Source: Heligmosomoides polygyrus polygyrus (lineage: Eukaryota; Nematoda; Chromadorea; Rhabditida; Heligmosomidae). Taken from it: a DNA stretch of 64,000 bases. A model generated the notes under the pieces. That model had not been told where the DNA came from and did no database searches. It saw only the letters and a program-made list of their open reading frames with translations. Position numbers and translations under genes: made by a program. Below, piece after piece: positions 21,165 to 32,899 of the stretch (its first letter is position 1; every line of letters begins with the position of its first letter). Location: NCBI GenBank assembly GCA_947396885.1, contig OX377204.1, forward strand, positions 50,083,139 to 50,147,138, written 5' to 3'.

Positions 21165-22575
21165 CTTACAAGGAGAGCCTCCAGAGTGGCCGTGAGCTTT
21201 TGCGATGCAATTTTTACAGAATGTAGGGTCCCGTGTGGGGAGTTCAAAACCATAGTTACTATTTTCGGAATGCTCTTCTGTGGTCGAAAAAAAAACCCGT
21301 CTGGGCTCGTGAGAGCGCAGCTCACAACGCTCTGCTGCCACCCAACGGGATGTGGTCCGTTGGCGTAGTGGTAACAGGGTCGCCTCTCGGGTGCACCGAG
21401 CGGGTTTGATGGTTCGGTCCCCGGTGCCGCCAATGTTTTTGCACACATCAGATTATTATGGGCTTGCGCGATCACATGAGTCAATTTGTACACGATTAAT
21501 GCTTTTAGTATTTGAACGTAGCGTTTTTGGGCTTTCGTTTGAGTTACCTCTCAGTGGATTGTATTTGCACTATATCATTCTATTGGGTCGCTAACATAAA
21601 AAATTCTTGCTCACATAAAGTAACTGCTTTTATTGCTGACAATGACAAGAACAATTTTGATATAGAGCTATGAAACATTTAAAACATTATCGCTTATCAC
21701 ACCAGCAGCATCTTGCAAACGCTAGGGACGAACAATCCTCCTCTCCCTGGGCATCATTACTTCTTCTTCATTGAAGGCATAATCGGTAGGCGTAGATCAG
21801 GGCCCCGGGTGATCATCAACTTATCCAGCCGCCACCCAAGCGTATGCCAGACAAGGCCGGAATACCGGAGCGCAGAACTGCCGGTAGGTCTGGCTTATAA
21901 CCTGCAATTGAGCAAATACGTGCGAATGGAATCCAGTTCGTACGATGTTCTATGCTATTTACTTACTTTCAAGGTGCCATTTCTGCTGTGTAGCAAATTC
22001 CGGGTGATGCTGTATCACATAATCATGCACTCGGCGGGTGAAAAGAAAGTTTTATTGTTAATGTTAAATGCTTTCCGGTATCAAACCAAATTCATACTTA
22101 TCCCGTGAAGTTTATGTGTTTGTGTGCATATACGGTATCGTTGCTGATCTGGTACAGTGCAAATACGATCCATTGAGAGGTAACTCAAACGAAAGCCCAA
22201 AAAGGCTAGGTTCAAATACTAAAAGCATTAATCGTGTACAAATCGATTCCTGCGATCACGCAAGTGCATAATAATAACGATCCGATGTGTGCAAAAGTCT
22301 TGGCGGCACCGGGGACCGAACCATCAAACCCGCTCGGTGCACACGAGAGGCGACCCTGTTACAACTGCGCCAACGGACCACATCCTGTTGGGTGGCAGCA
22401 GAGCGTTATGAGCTGCGCGTTCACGCATCCAAACGGTTTTTTTTTTCGACCACAGAAGAGCATTCCGAAAAAAAGTAACTATGGTTTTGGATTCCCCACA
22501 CGGGCTACATCCTGTAAAAATTGCATCGCAAAAGCTCACGGCCACTCTGGAAGCTCTCTTTGTTAGAGTCACCGG
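21165..22575. mobile_element. Inverted pair of repeat family B, ~410-bp arms
   Basis: The plus-strand arm (21,165-21,575) begins ACAAGGAGAGCCTCCAGAGT. It carries the body, a tRNA-like module (about 21,355-21,430: TTGGCGTAGTGGTAAC, GATGGTTCGGTCCCCGG) and an extra 130-bp tail. The minus arm (22,150-22,575) is its inverted copy, including the tail (GAGAGGTAACTCAAACGAAAGCCCAAAAA). About 575 bp of unrelated DNA separates them. The whole could be one element with very long terminal inverted repeats. Confidence 0.6.
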
Positions 22576-23059
22576 GAAGGTGGTATAACGAAAAAAGGGT
22601 CCTCTGAAGAAAGGTGGCGAAACGAGCCTAACATTCAGTTGACATTTATTCATATTATTCATTTAAACTTAAGCTTTTATTTTATTTGTGGAGGTTGCTC
22701 TTCTCCGCAATGTAGCTCCTTTCTTTGGTCTGAAACGGCATATCATGCGCCGGCTACTATGTTGTCGTAGGATGTGAAGAATATCAGCAGCAGTTATTTT
22801 TATTACTTATTACGTGAGGTAAAAAAAGTTCCCATACGTGTAAGAACAGTGAGTTGAAAAAATACACGTACTCAGAAGAAACACCGACAAGAACATAGTA
22901 ACGCAAAAGTACATAGAGAAAGAGAAAGAAAAATAACAATAAACAGAAAGGATATGGCAAGGATAAGTTCAAGCAGACAACTGTTGATTAGTTGGGCATC
23001 AAGTCGAATGTATTCATGCACCTAGATGCGGCATTATAAGTTTTTTGAAGGAGCAGTAA
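22576..23059. other. No gene seen
   Basis: AT-rich intronic DNA with A/G-rich runs at 22,910-22,960. No motif recognised. Confidence 0.4.
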
Positions 23060-23260
23060 CTGAATGTTCAAAAAATCGCGATTTTCGATTGTATTCGAAT
23101 TCGATTATTCAAAATAATCGCGTTTATCGAATATATGGTAGGATATTCGAAATGCGAATGGTCGAAAATTGCGGGTATTCGAAACCATTCAAATATTGTA
23201 ATGATAGCATTCGAATCCTCAGCTCGGATTGGTATGCCGGTATATGTTGAAATGATGTGG
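23060..23260. repeat. TTCGAA-rich repeat, copy 1
   Basis: Dense near-palindromic words (ATTCGAAT, TTCGAATT, AATCGCG) with AAAATTGCGGGTATTCGAAACCATT. The same text occurs at 26,270-26,460 and 32,570-32,765, and degraded forms at 35,395-35,505 and 37,560-37,625. No coding potential. Confidence 0.6.
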
Positions 23261-23739
23261 AAGCATTGTCGGTTAGGTCTGGCATACTAGCGGAAGAAAC
23301 TATTGGTAAGGACATTTTAGAAATGAATAATTGAAAAGTAGACAGAATCTATTCCCTGATCAATATCGATCGATATATCAGATTTTGCCCTATGATATGG
23401 AAATTGCGTGAAATGCTGGCTTAGGCCTTTTCAACAAATAAACAATATCGGTTCTTAATCATCGTAGGTGATGCCCCATCTAGTATTCAGACTGCTTCGC
23501 TGAGGCTGAGGCACATCTTTGAGGCATGGGAAAGGTACAAACCAGATAGTCTTTTCACAAGTGCTCCGACACGCCTAACGGCGTGTCTCGCACTTGCGAG
23601 CTTCACGCGACTTTGCAATATCACTGACCTACGGAAAGTATTTTTTGTAAAACTTAAAATTCGCTAACGTCTAGGATCTGATCCACCATACCACCTTCCC
23701 CTGTAAGCAGTAAAATATTTGATATCTCCTCGCTTGCTA

Positions 23740-24167
23740 TTCAAAGAAAAAGGTACGACCTCATCATGATCTACAAAATCCTAAATTCAATGACGGGTCT
23801 ATCTGTGGAACAGTTTTACACGATTTTGCATTCCACCACTTGAGGTGCACAGGCAAAGCTTCATTTTCCAAGATCTAGGACTTCTCTGCGTGCCACGTTC
23901 TTTACACAAAGGGCTAATTCCGAATTCGTCAAATTATCGAAAACATCTCCCATTCCTGACTCCTTGAGTAAATTCAAAAGGGTTTTAGACAGACATTTCC
24001 GAAACACTTAATTGCTTACCCTTCCATGAATGTAGATATCTTTGCTCAATCAATCTCTTGTTCATCACGTTCTCCTTTTAAGATGTTTTTTTTTGTTAAC
24101 ATTTCATTTAATATCCTCATGAATTGTTTATATTTTTCGTGAATTTCACGTATAAATAAATAAATAA
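23740..24167 (+). pseudogene. CR1-like LINE 3' end
   Basis: The frame ending near 24,010 reads SRSRTSLRATFFTQRANSEF, then SLSKFKRVLDRHF, the C-terminal tail of CR1-type reverse transcriptases. Upstream of it the frame is shifted and stops appear. After about 150 bp of 3' UTR it ends in four ATAA/AAAT units at 24,150-24,167, the short simple-repeat terminus used by CR1 elements. Only this 5'-truncated end is present. Confidence 0.65.
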
Positions 24168-24369
24168 ATCTGCTGCGCACTGTATTGGTATCAAGCCGTT
24201 CACCGCTTCTGTACGTTCATTATAGGCGTTCTCCCCGGTCCGTCCAGTGACGCCATTCTATTGTGTTGCGCAGTACTTCTGTTCTCAGGTGGCCCCTCCG
24301 CAACCGTTCTCCAACAACGTCCGGATATCGTTGACACGCCTTCCGAATCCGGACGATAGGTTCCCTTCA

Positions 24370-24800
24370 CTCGTTTCTTCATACTGGATCTAATTGCTGT
24401 TACGGGTCTTCCCCCTCCCTTCCCTCCCTCACCTTCCTGGTCCCAACTCCTGGCCCACTTCCTTGTTTCCACTATTGACCCCCTTACTGGTCTCTCGCTG
24501 GCTTCCCCGTCCTGCTACCTCCTCCACGTTGTTCTTTTCCTTCCTGGTAGCTCTCCTGGTCCACCCTAGAGGTCCCCCTTACTTCACTTCTCCACCACAC
24601 CCTTAGTGGTCCTCCTATATTCACGGCAGACGTCGGTGACACGTATTCGAAATCAGGATGCTCAGAAACACGCGCAATTGCCGCTATGTCAAGCAGGTCC
24701 CATGTCAAAAGGCAGTGCGCGCTGGGTTCCATGAGGCGTATCTCACACAGGGTTCTGACCACGCCTCATCATCTACCGCGCGGACAGCTAATTCAAATAT
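24370..24800. repeat. Pyrimidine-rich minisatellite-like tract
   Basis: CCTCCCTCACCTTCCTGGTCC-like text with TACTGGTC and CCTAGAGGTCCCCC. It is the reverse-complement style of the purine-rich tract at 53.3-54.2 kb (GGACCAGTAAGGGG), followed by the GACGTCGGTGACACG minisatellite word. The open frames here are compositional. Confidence 0.5.
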
Positions 24801-26269
24801 ATAGTGGTAGATTTCGCTCACGCTCGCTGCCTCATATCATGCGTTTGACCGCCGTTCAAGGAGTAACTATGCTTTTGGTATAATTCCTAGTGTGAATAAG
24901 GGCGCGCTGCGTTCTCACACCGTCCGCCATGGAAAACTGCGACAACCAGGATGATTGTAAAATCTTAGCTCACCAGCAAACGGCATATTTCGCATCTGTG
25001 CATGGTTCCGAAGGACTGCCACGTTTCCCCACGTGGTCGCTTAGTCTCAAACTCTCATCAGAACTGTTTCTCTGGTAAGAGCTAAAAGTCCAAGATCACA
25101 GTCCAAGATCGTGGAATGTTAGTGACGTTCTAAACCGCACGTGGCGAAGAGTGAAGGTAAAAACCGGGAATCTCTCTTTGTTCATGGACGGTTGGCGGTA
25201 CCGTCCACAAATTACAGCGTTAGAACAACGCTATGGAACCTCCAGTGATTTGTCAACACTTTTTGGCGAACGGTTAATGCTGCTTAATAATCGTCTGTGG
25301 AATATACCGGGACCGGTGTATTCTGCAAGTGTTCGTTAAGAGCATGAGGTCGCGGAACGTATCCAGGGGAGGTTTATGACCTGCTCCTGTGGGTATGCCA
25401 GCGACGGCTCCAGAGCCATAAAACCGTACCGGACGGAGAGCCCAAGGAGCACACGGTAGACACGCTTCCAGGAGAGTCTATAAAATCCCTCAGATCTAAG
25501 CAACTAGGTTCAGTCTTGGCTTAGCTCTCATCTAGTCTCCTCTTTGCTAATTATCCTTGTCTTACTTGTATCTTTCTGATTTTCGCCTTTATGAATTGTA
25601 TTTCTTGCTCGTTCTTCGTGCATCGGAACCATAGCACAGCGCTGGATATCGGACCGATTCCGCCTACAGTAATGAAAAGATTACTACGACGACAGGAAGA
25701 CACTAGACCTGTCCGACTCGGCAACCATAAACTTGACGATCCGATACCTGAAGATGACGCATAAATGGAAAGAAACGCCGTTTGAATGAGCAGCACAAAT
25801 CCAGTGTTGATTTTCACACATCGGCCTTCAAGTTTCACTAGTAATCCTTCTAAAAGCCTGCTTTTTGGATGATACTTTTAACAAGTAGTAAACCACCAAT
25901 TACCAAAAATGACCCTTTCTGAGTGACCTCGAAGTTTGCAATGTTCGAAGAAATTAGATCTCATGGATGCAAACCTTTGTTTCTCATGATCAGCACAAAA
26001 AAAATAATTAAAAGATAGAAATTGAGAAAAACCTTCATTTTTAAAGGCAATCAAGAAATTCATAGGTCGACCTAGGCTCCTTACATCTCGAAGACCAGAT
26101 AATAGGGAATAAACCTAACTCTCCCTCCTCGCTTTTGCGGCGCTCGAACATGATTTCTGAGGATTCCGATGGATTCATAAATGCTGCTACTAAATAAAGG
26201 AATTGACATTGGCTTCACTTTTTCTCCTGAGCAACCGTCTGTTCTGTGCTGTCTTGCATATGCGAATGC
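24801..26269. other. No gene seen
   Basis: Intronic DNA without recognisable motifs on either strand. The short open frames lack start context, splice signals or family resemblance. Confidence 0.4.
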
Positions 26270-26460
26270 GGTGTTTCTCCATTCGAATTCCAATATTCAA
26301 AAAATCGCATTTTTCGAACGTACTCGAATTCGAACGTTTTTCGAATGTATTCGTATTCGAATATACAGAAAATCAAGTTTATCGAATCCATTCGAATATT
26401 CGAAAATTGCGGGTATTTGAAACCATTTGAATATTCGAAAATTTTGCGAGAGCACAACTA
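26270..26460. repeat. TTCGAA-rich repeat, copy 2
   Basis: Very close to the copy at 32,570-32,765, including the right edge ATTCGAAAATTTTGCGAGAGCACAACTA, which suggests a defined element end and not random AT-rich sequence. Confidence 0.6.
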
Positions 26461-26787
26461 CAGAGTCATTCATCTAAGAAGGTTCCTAGTTTTAGCTCCC
26501 ATGTAGGCACAGAAGAAAACTCTGGAAAACTGTTTACGCAGCTGTCAAATAAAGTTCTATCACAATTGAATAAATTAAAAAGGTAGAATTCGCTAAGCAG
26601 TTTTGTAGATCCCGAGCATCTATTTCCAGATTCTTGACATCGGCGCCATTCGAAAGCAATTAGGCGCTCGCGTCCAGCAACCCGGATATGAAGAAGCACT
26701 GGTTGGATACTGTAGGATTCTCGCAACAGTTGCTGATCAGCTTGAGAGTCACGAGGAGGTGTCTTATATATTCTTCTACAATTTTAC

Positions 26788-27085
26788 CTGGGTGCGTGGA
26801 GCGCATTCTGAGGAGGTGTCGGCTGTCACGCGCTGCCGACACCGGGTTCTAGGTTTAGATTTGCCGCCCAGGCCAACCAAGCCTTCCATCCCTCCGGGGT
26901 CGGTGAACTGGTACCAGACATGTCTGAAAACACTGACCTGTGCATCGGCAGGCCACCGCAAGTCATTGTATACGTGAAATAAACTAAATTTGATAATATG
27001 TATAAACCACATTCAAACTGCATCCACGACATCTCGAAGAAACAGAGTGCGTGTTTTTTGTTAGGGCCACCCTTTATCTTTTTAG
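26788..27085 (+). repeat. SINE family A, copy 2
   Basis: Begins GGGTGCGTGGAGCGCATTCTGAGGAGG. It keeps CCAAGCCTTCCATCCCTCCGGGG and GGCCACCGCAAGTCATT but has a ~30-bp AT-rich insertion near 26,975. The A box is damaged compared with the 15.8-kb copy. It ends in CCCTTTATCTTT. Confidence 0.7.
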
Positions 27086-27268
27086 TCCTCCTTGATTTTG
27101 CCCATTTATTCAGTGATCCAGAAAGTTGTGGCCAAGTTTGTCGTTTTGTCGTAACACATCAAACGAAGCTAGGAATAGGAGAAGGAAACAGGGAGTATGC
27201 AATTTCAATTTACTGCAAGTAACTACTGTTCCAGATCAGACAGCAGTATACGAAAAGCAACCAACATA

Positions 27269-28549
27269 TTAGGTTGTAACGAAATAAATGGCACTGAACC
27301 ACTGTAAATTCAAACAGTTAATATCTCGGCTTGTAGGCAAGTTTATTAATCGAAATAAAAACCTTCTGATTCCACACATCTTTGCCAACGTGAAACAAGC
27401 TTCTTTATCCCAGTAGCATAAAAATCAGAAGTTCTGGAATTGACGAAATCTTCGAAGGCACTTTCGGCATCCTGTTGGTATTTGGATATTTTCCCTACCA
27501 AGAAGTCACCAAGATGCTTGAAGAAATGGTAGCCTGTTGGGGAGAGGTCGGGAGAAAACGGAGGATGTGGTAGAGTTTCAATGCTCAGCTCATTCAATTT
27601 CTGCAACGTCATTCGTGCTACATGGGGGCGAGCATTGTCGTGCAGAAGGAGAACTCGCCTTCGGTTTACCAAGGCCGGCCGGATATCCTTCAACTTTTTC
27701 ATCATTTCTTCATTTTCAATGCAGTACTTCTCTGCCGTGATGGATTCGCCGGGAGGGAGGAAGCTGTGGTGAATAATTCCCAGCGAACACCACCATACTG
27801 TTACCATCACTTTCTTTTGGTGCAGTTCCGGCTTCGCAAAAACCTTGGGCTCTCCTCGCTGTCCACCCACTGTGCCGATCGTCGCCTGTTGTCGTACATT
27901 ATCCATTTCTCGTCACAGGTTACGATGCGATCAAGGAATGGGTCCGTTTCGTTCCGTAGAAGCAGTGCGGATGACATCTCATATCGTCGGTTTCTCTGCT
28001 CCTCAGACAGCTCGTGAGGCACCCATCTTTCCAGCTTTTTGGTCTTTCCAATTTCCTTCGATGCCGAGCAACTGTGTTGTGATTGACGCCAAGAACCTTC
28101 GCTATCTCCCTGGTACCTTTGTGTGGATCCTCCTCTACCACATCTCTCAGCTTGTCCTCATCAACATCACTATGCCTCCCACGACCTTCATGCTCTTCCA
28201 AGCTTTCATCTCCATTCCGGAACTTCTGATACCAACGATACGCCGTCCGAATTGTGGAACGTCCTTGACCGAATGCGGCGTTGATCTTCTCGTCCGCCTC
28301 CTTAGCTGTAGTGCCCAGCTTGAATTCATACAAGTAAATGCCTCGGATTACCCTTCTGTCCATCTGCAAAAAAGTCAATAAAACTCTAAAGTTTTCCCAC
28401 TTTTACATAGAAAATTTGGTATTCACCGGTAGAGCAAAGTTTGCGCTTCTAAATGATATGCCACATGTTACGGTTTGTTCTTGATCAAACGCGTAAAGAC
28501 GCGCCAAAAAATGGCGCGAGCCAGTGCCATTTTTTTCGTTACAACCTAA
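27269..28549 (-). mobile_element. Full-length mariner, 1,281 bp
   Basis: Terminal inverted repeats of about 28 bp (TTAGGTTGTAACGAAA…TGGCACT) at both ends, flanked by TA on each side (27267-27268 and 28550-28551), the mariner target duplication. The length is normal for an intact mariner. The transposase is on the minus strand. The terminal TTAGGTTG word is common in irritans-type mariners; a hookworm mariner called bandit is known from the literature, but I cannot tell whether this is it. Confidence 0.9.
27346..28378 (-). pseudogene. Mariner transposase, frameshifted and catalytically dead
   Basis: It starts at 28,378 (MTFLQMDRRVIRGIYLYEF). The helix-turn-helix region follows (RTAYRWYQKFRNGDESLEEH, GTREIAKVLGVNHNTVARH). 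Frameshifts near 28,015 and 27,900 break the frame. The middle piece has WVPHEL-type MPHELSEEQRNRR and CDEKWIMYDN with the first catalytic Asp. The last piece (27,346-27,906) has LLLHDNARPHVA with the second Asp. Thirty-five positions on, where the third Asp should sit in SPTDYH, the sequence reads SPTGYHFF. So the D34D triad is lost by a D-to-G change as well as by frameshifts. The C-terminus ends KLVSRWQRCVES. Confidence 0.9.
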
Positions 28550-28958
28550 TAGCTTTCTAGTTGTGGGGTATGAGGCTGTCCTCCCTCTATTAACCCTTAG
28601 TGAGCGAACTACCGGCACCCGATGCGAAAGGCCAGAGAGACCTTATGATTAGATGAAGGAGCTAGCCATGCCGTACGTCGCTCAACCAGATTTCTCACCA
28701 CGGTTTGACCTACTAGCGTAAATGAAGGCGAGATTTTGCATCCCGAGAAGTTATCGAGATGGATGAAAATGTGGAAGCACAACTCATATGAGTAAAGACA
28801 TGCACGACGGTGAGTGATTGCGATGAAAATTCCTACGATGAGACACAGGAACTAAGCATAGCTGAGCGAAATCAGTACGAGTATATGTGCACGATGCTTA
28901 AAACATGCAACAGATACGATATTCTCGGGTCTCCTCATGTTAGTCGTGCTTATTTCAG

Positions 28959-31578
28959 AGTTTCGGGTTCGACTGTGTGAAGGAATTGTACGAAATCACT
29001 CAAATCCAGAGGAAAGGAGCGGGAGTCGAAAGGGCTCGTGGAGCTGCCTGGGCCGCCTTAGGTGAGTTATGGTCCTTGAATTTTCCTTTGCATTTCATCA
29101 GTGAGTGTGGCCTGGTATTTGTTTCGGCCTTCTTTGCGCGATCATCCGCCTTTACAGGGTCTTTCGACGCAGCATCCCTGGCAAATGTAGCCGATATATC
29201 CGGTGGTAAACTCCTCGAAACATTCATGGGATTACACAAAGATGAAGTCAAAGGTTGTCTTCCAGTGCCATCTGCTCTCAACTGACTCAGAACGCATTCT
29301 TACAGGTTTTGTTATTCTACTGCACAAGCTTGTGGCTGCTGAGGTGGAGTCTCTCTCCCGATCCTTGTATACACGCATTCACACGCGTAGAAGTGCCTTG
29401 GCGGCATTCGTATCCTCCCTGCATAGTGCTCTGCTGAAAAGCAACCAAGAGGCACGTAGTGGAACTTCCTCGTCTGGCTCTTTCGTCAAGTTGCTTCCAT
29501 ACTCTTCAGGCGCCCTGGTTCTGGCAGTGTACTCTGCCACTTTTTCCTATAATTACCGGAGAGTATGGCGAGGGCTCCGCCGCGGTGCAATCCACCAGAC
29601 TCTTGCGTCGCCTTCTACGTGAGGTGCCTGGCTGTTTGTTTTGGAACCTTGAGCATGGTAATCTGTGAAGATCAGTAAGTTTTATGTGTCAGGTGCGCAC
29701 TTCCACAGACCGTGCTGTGAGCTTGTTTGCCGGTTGGAGGCTGTGTATCGCAAATATGCTCAGCATTCAGGCAAATAGTGGCGACATCATAAGGTAGAGT
29801 TAAAATGGGCAGGCTTTCGCTATTTCAACCCGTGTCTGCCAGATGACTGTCGAAATTCCTCTGCGGGTCTTGCGAGCTAGAACGCGTTTCAGGGCACGGG
29901 ACGGCATTGTTGAAGAGTGCAAGCGAGCCCTCAAGGACAGCGAATTTGTTGCGAATAATGTGTTCGTCGTATTAGCGGTCCTTGCCGGAGAATTGAAAAG
30001 ATTTTCAGCTCAGGTGATTTTTCGAAGTTCTTGTAACTCTTCCCTGAACTGAAAATGAACTTGCTATGGCTTAGTGAGGTAGATCTATTTCCATTACATA
30101 GCGCGTCTTGGAAAGATTGGTAATCCAGGGGCTGAACTAGTTCCCCCCTGCAGCAACTACCTTGGTGTGGCTTTCGATAATTACTTTCCTTACGGTTCAA
30201 CGTGTTTCGCTTTCAGGTGGAGGATGGGGAAGCGACTGCTGCGTTCGAGACTGCCATGAGGCCTTGGCTGACGGCCGTCCTCGAGTTTCTTCTTCCACTC
30301 GTTTTTGACGACTACCAACCTTCGACGCAACCACTAATACAGGTCACCATTGTGAGTGAGGAATGATTAGTACTGGAGATTCTTTGACTCACCTGTATGG
30401 GTTCTATTTTAAGAATAGGCGATGCGTCGAAATGGCTTTGATGCGATCAGCGCTGTCTATGGTGTGCTCCGTGGTTTCCACAGAAGTCAGGGAATTTTTC
30501 CGAGACAAGCAAGTTTTTGATAGAGTTTCGGACTGGCGAATAGGAGCAGAGGTGTGTTTTTCTTCGGAGACTGCTTGTCTTTCCATTACGACGCTGTTTA
30601 TCCCAGTTGGATATGGACGGAAGTGCATCCGGTCAGCTGTCCGGCGAGTATTCAGGTGGCCATATCTCTTTACCAAGGTCGGAGCTATGGATGCTTGCCG
30701 CAGCTATGGGTGAGGATCTTTTCCCTTGTTTGGGTGCCACACCTAAGTGTCGTGCGGTTGTGCAGCAGAGTTTCCTCTGTCATTTTCAGGAGCGGACGAG
30801 ATCGTAACGAACAGTCTGAGTCGCTCTCTTCCTCCTGACACTGCCACTGAAGACGTCATCGAGAGCTTTGTGAAAGGCGGCGACCTTAGCGTGGATAACA
30901 CTGCTGTAACTGAGCCAATTTCTCATTCAGCTTGCGCTTTGCCCATTGGATAACTTCTTATTCAGGCATTGTTTGATCAAGCATCTAATCTGCCCTTCCG
31001 AACATTCAAAAAACAAGAAAGCCGTCTTCGCAAGCGGTTAGAGCAGCTTTCCACCAATGCCGGTGAACAAATGAGACGGACTATTTACGAAGGTATTTTT
31101 GGAGTCGTGCGTAGATGTCAATGGTACGTCGCAGAGAAGTACTTTTTCGTGCTAAGGCCTCTCGAAGCTGGCTGCTGCATCGCTGCTGACATCGACTATA
31201 GAACTTCCGGGCGACTACTCTCATCTGGCTGACGGCAGCGTTCTACGAGCTATTATCGCTCAGTTTTGGTATGCCTGCTTCCGCTAGGGTGTTAACACCC
31301 AATGAGACTATAATAGAACCTTGCTGACTAGATCCAGGCGTATTTTCGGTTTTTCTGAAATGTCCATCTTCGTTTTTCTTCGTTACAGTGCAGCTTCCGA
31401 GTGTAGCAAGGAGCAATTTTGCGCGCTGCTGCCGGCTATCGTGGGACACTCTCGGGCTGACGGCCGTCACCTTCCTCCTCTCGACTTGCAATTCATGCTG
31501 TCCGCAGTAGACTTCGAAAACGATGAGGAAGCCCGTCTGAATCTTCTAAAACTGGCGTTTCAACAAGAAGATGCGCAG
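28959..31578 (+). CDS. Host gene exons, cluster C (best-preserved part)
   Basis: Proposed exons: 28959-29061, 29158-29253, 29306-29455, 29843-30013, 30217-30342, 30414-30551, 30607-30709, 30790-30905, 30966-31123, 31239-31268, 31389-31578. All start after YAG acceptors and nearly all end at GT donors. The phases agree at every junction except between 29,455 and 29,843, where one more small exon may be missing. Key matches to FANCI: KLLETFMGLHKDEVKGFVIL, RRSALAAFVSSLHSALLKSN, the YEGIFGVVRRC motif at about 31,090 and HLPPLDLQFML at about 31,470. Exons 29,843-30,905 (about 220 residues, with RPWLTAVLEFLLPLVFDDY) have no counterpart I can place in human FANCI. Confidence 0.6.
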
Positions 31579-32149
31579 GTATTTTTCGTGAGGATAAATG
31601 CTATCTCATCACTATTTCTCGCGGTACTTACCTGCTCAGTTGCGTCCCTTGCCGCATGATGCCCAGTAATCCTGCATTTCTTTTTGGAGGCCCCTTTGTG
31701 TAGCCCTTCGTGAGCTTTGACCTCGCTATGCCATGCTCTACTGCCACGTGTTTATTCCAGCTGGCGTTGAGCCGGCTGTTTTTGTCAATCTTTACACCTC
31801 CGATGTTCTCTACATAGACCATCTTCTGCCCATTGTGCTGACGTCAACGAATTATGTCGCTTCTTGATGGCGCGCTTATGTGCTTCATTAGTCCCCTTGG
31901 AGCGAACCTTGCTGAATGATATTTCGTCCTTCTCACACTAAAACCACAGCTGCCGTTCCTACTTTAAGCAAGATGGAGTTTCTTCACCACAGCGCCAACA
32001 TTATCACAGCGGACCTTATATCGTTACATTCACCCGAATGATGAGCGTCCGCATCCTAGCTGTGTGCGGCCGCCTTTCCTTCGCCGTATCCAGGCCCAAC
32101 GCGTACTACCGCAAGAACATTTCAGGCTTTAATCCTCATCATTTTCAAT
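31579..32149. other. Intron, no gene seen
   Basis: Begins with the donor GTATTT after 31,578. No recognisable element before the LINE fragment at 32,150. Confidence 0.4.
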
Positions 32150-32420
32150 AGCGTTTTCCCGTTTGGTGGCGGGGCTTCGCTCAACTTGTCGGCTATCGAG
32201 GCGACACTGAACCTTTGTATAGTGTCATTGCGAACGCGGTCCTATCCTGTTACTCCGGCCGTCCACCTTAGCATCTTCGCCTCCATTACACTGAGGCGGC
32301 TTTCAATTTCCTTCGTCACGGGCCAGCACTCAGCACCATACGTCGCTACTGGGCGGACGACTGTTCTATACATCTTTGATTTGAAGTACTCAGGTGTTGT
32401 TTTGTCGTAGAGCACCCCAG
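32150..32420 (-). pseudogene. RTE reverse transcriptase fragment
   Basis: On the minus strand it reads KSKMYRTVVRPVATYGAECW then KMLRWTAGVT and RVRNDTI, the RT C-terminal region of the same RTE family as at 5,773-8,907. It is diverged and has stops. No catalytic motif is present. Confidence 0.7.
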
Positions 32421-32569
32421 TAACCGAGCGGGATTCTCGAAAATCTCATGAGCTTTAAGCAGCGTCACGAAATTGCTGTCCAGTCGATTCTGGTGGCGAT
32501 ATTATGGATTTGTGTACTATCTCATCTACTGTTGTGTGCAGTTTTCTTCGAATAGCCTTCTCGAACAGG

Positions 32570-32765
32570 TATTCCAATGATTTTCATTCGAATCTGGATA
32601 TTAAATTCGGAATTTAAAAAATCGCGTTTTTCGCATGTATTCGGATCTTAATCTCCATAAAACCACTACTCGATTATGTTTAAATTCGAATACTCGAAAA
32701 TTCCGGGCATTTGAAACCGTTTCAATATTCGAAAAATTTGTGAGAGCACAACTATAGTTGTGCGT
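32570..32765. repeat. TTCGAA-rich repeat, copy 3
   Basis: Same word composition and same right edge (ATTCGAAAAATTTGTGAGAGCACAACTATAG) as the 26.3-kb copy. Confidence 0.6.
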
Positions 32766-32830
32766 ATAGTTGATCCTATGCTGGTTGTTTCAACTGATAA
32801 TAATAACGGATAATAAACTATGACAAACGG

Positions 32831-32899
32831 TTTTATCACTTGAAGACGTTATCAGGCGTTTGACAAACAAACGCCTGATAACGTCTTCAAGTGATAAAA
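32831..32899. repeat. Perfect 32-bp hairpin
   Basis: Arms 32831-32862 and 32868-32899 are perfect reverse complements over 32 bases (TTTTATCACTTGAAGACGTT… against its complement), with a 5-base loop ACAAA. It lies in an intron, between the TTCGAA repeat and AT-rich DNA. No duplication is visible at its edges. It could be a small palindromic MITE or a transcribed hairpin. Confidence 0.7.

Noticed and set aside
21355..21430. Functional tRNA gene
   Set aside because: A and B boxes are present but no acceptor stem pairs, and the segment is part of a multi-copy repeat.
24200..24762. Pro/Ser-rich and Gly/Arg-rich frames
   Set aside because: Products of a pyrimidine-rich minisatellite; the mirror frames at 53.6-54.2 kb show the same effect.
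27537..28381. Plus-strand frames of up to 178 residues
   Set aside because: They are antisense shadows of the mariner transposase on the minus strand.
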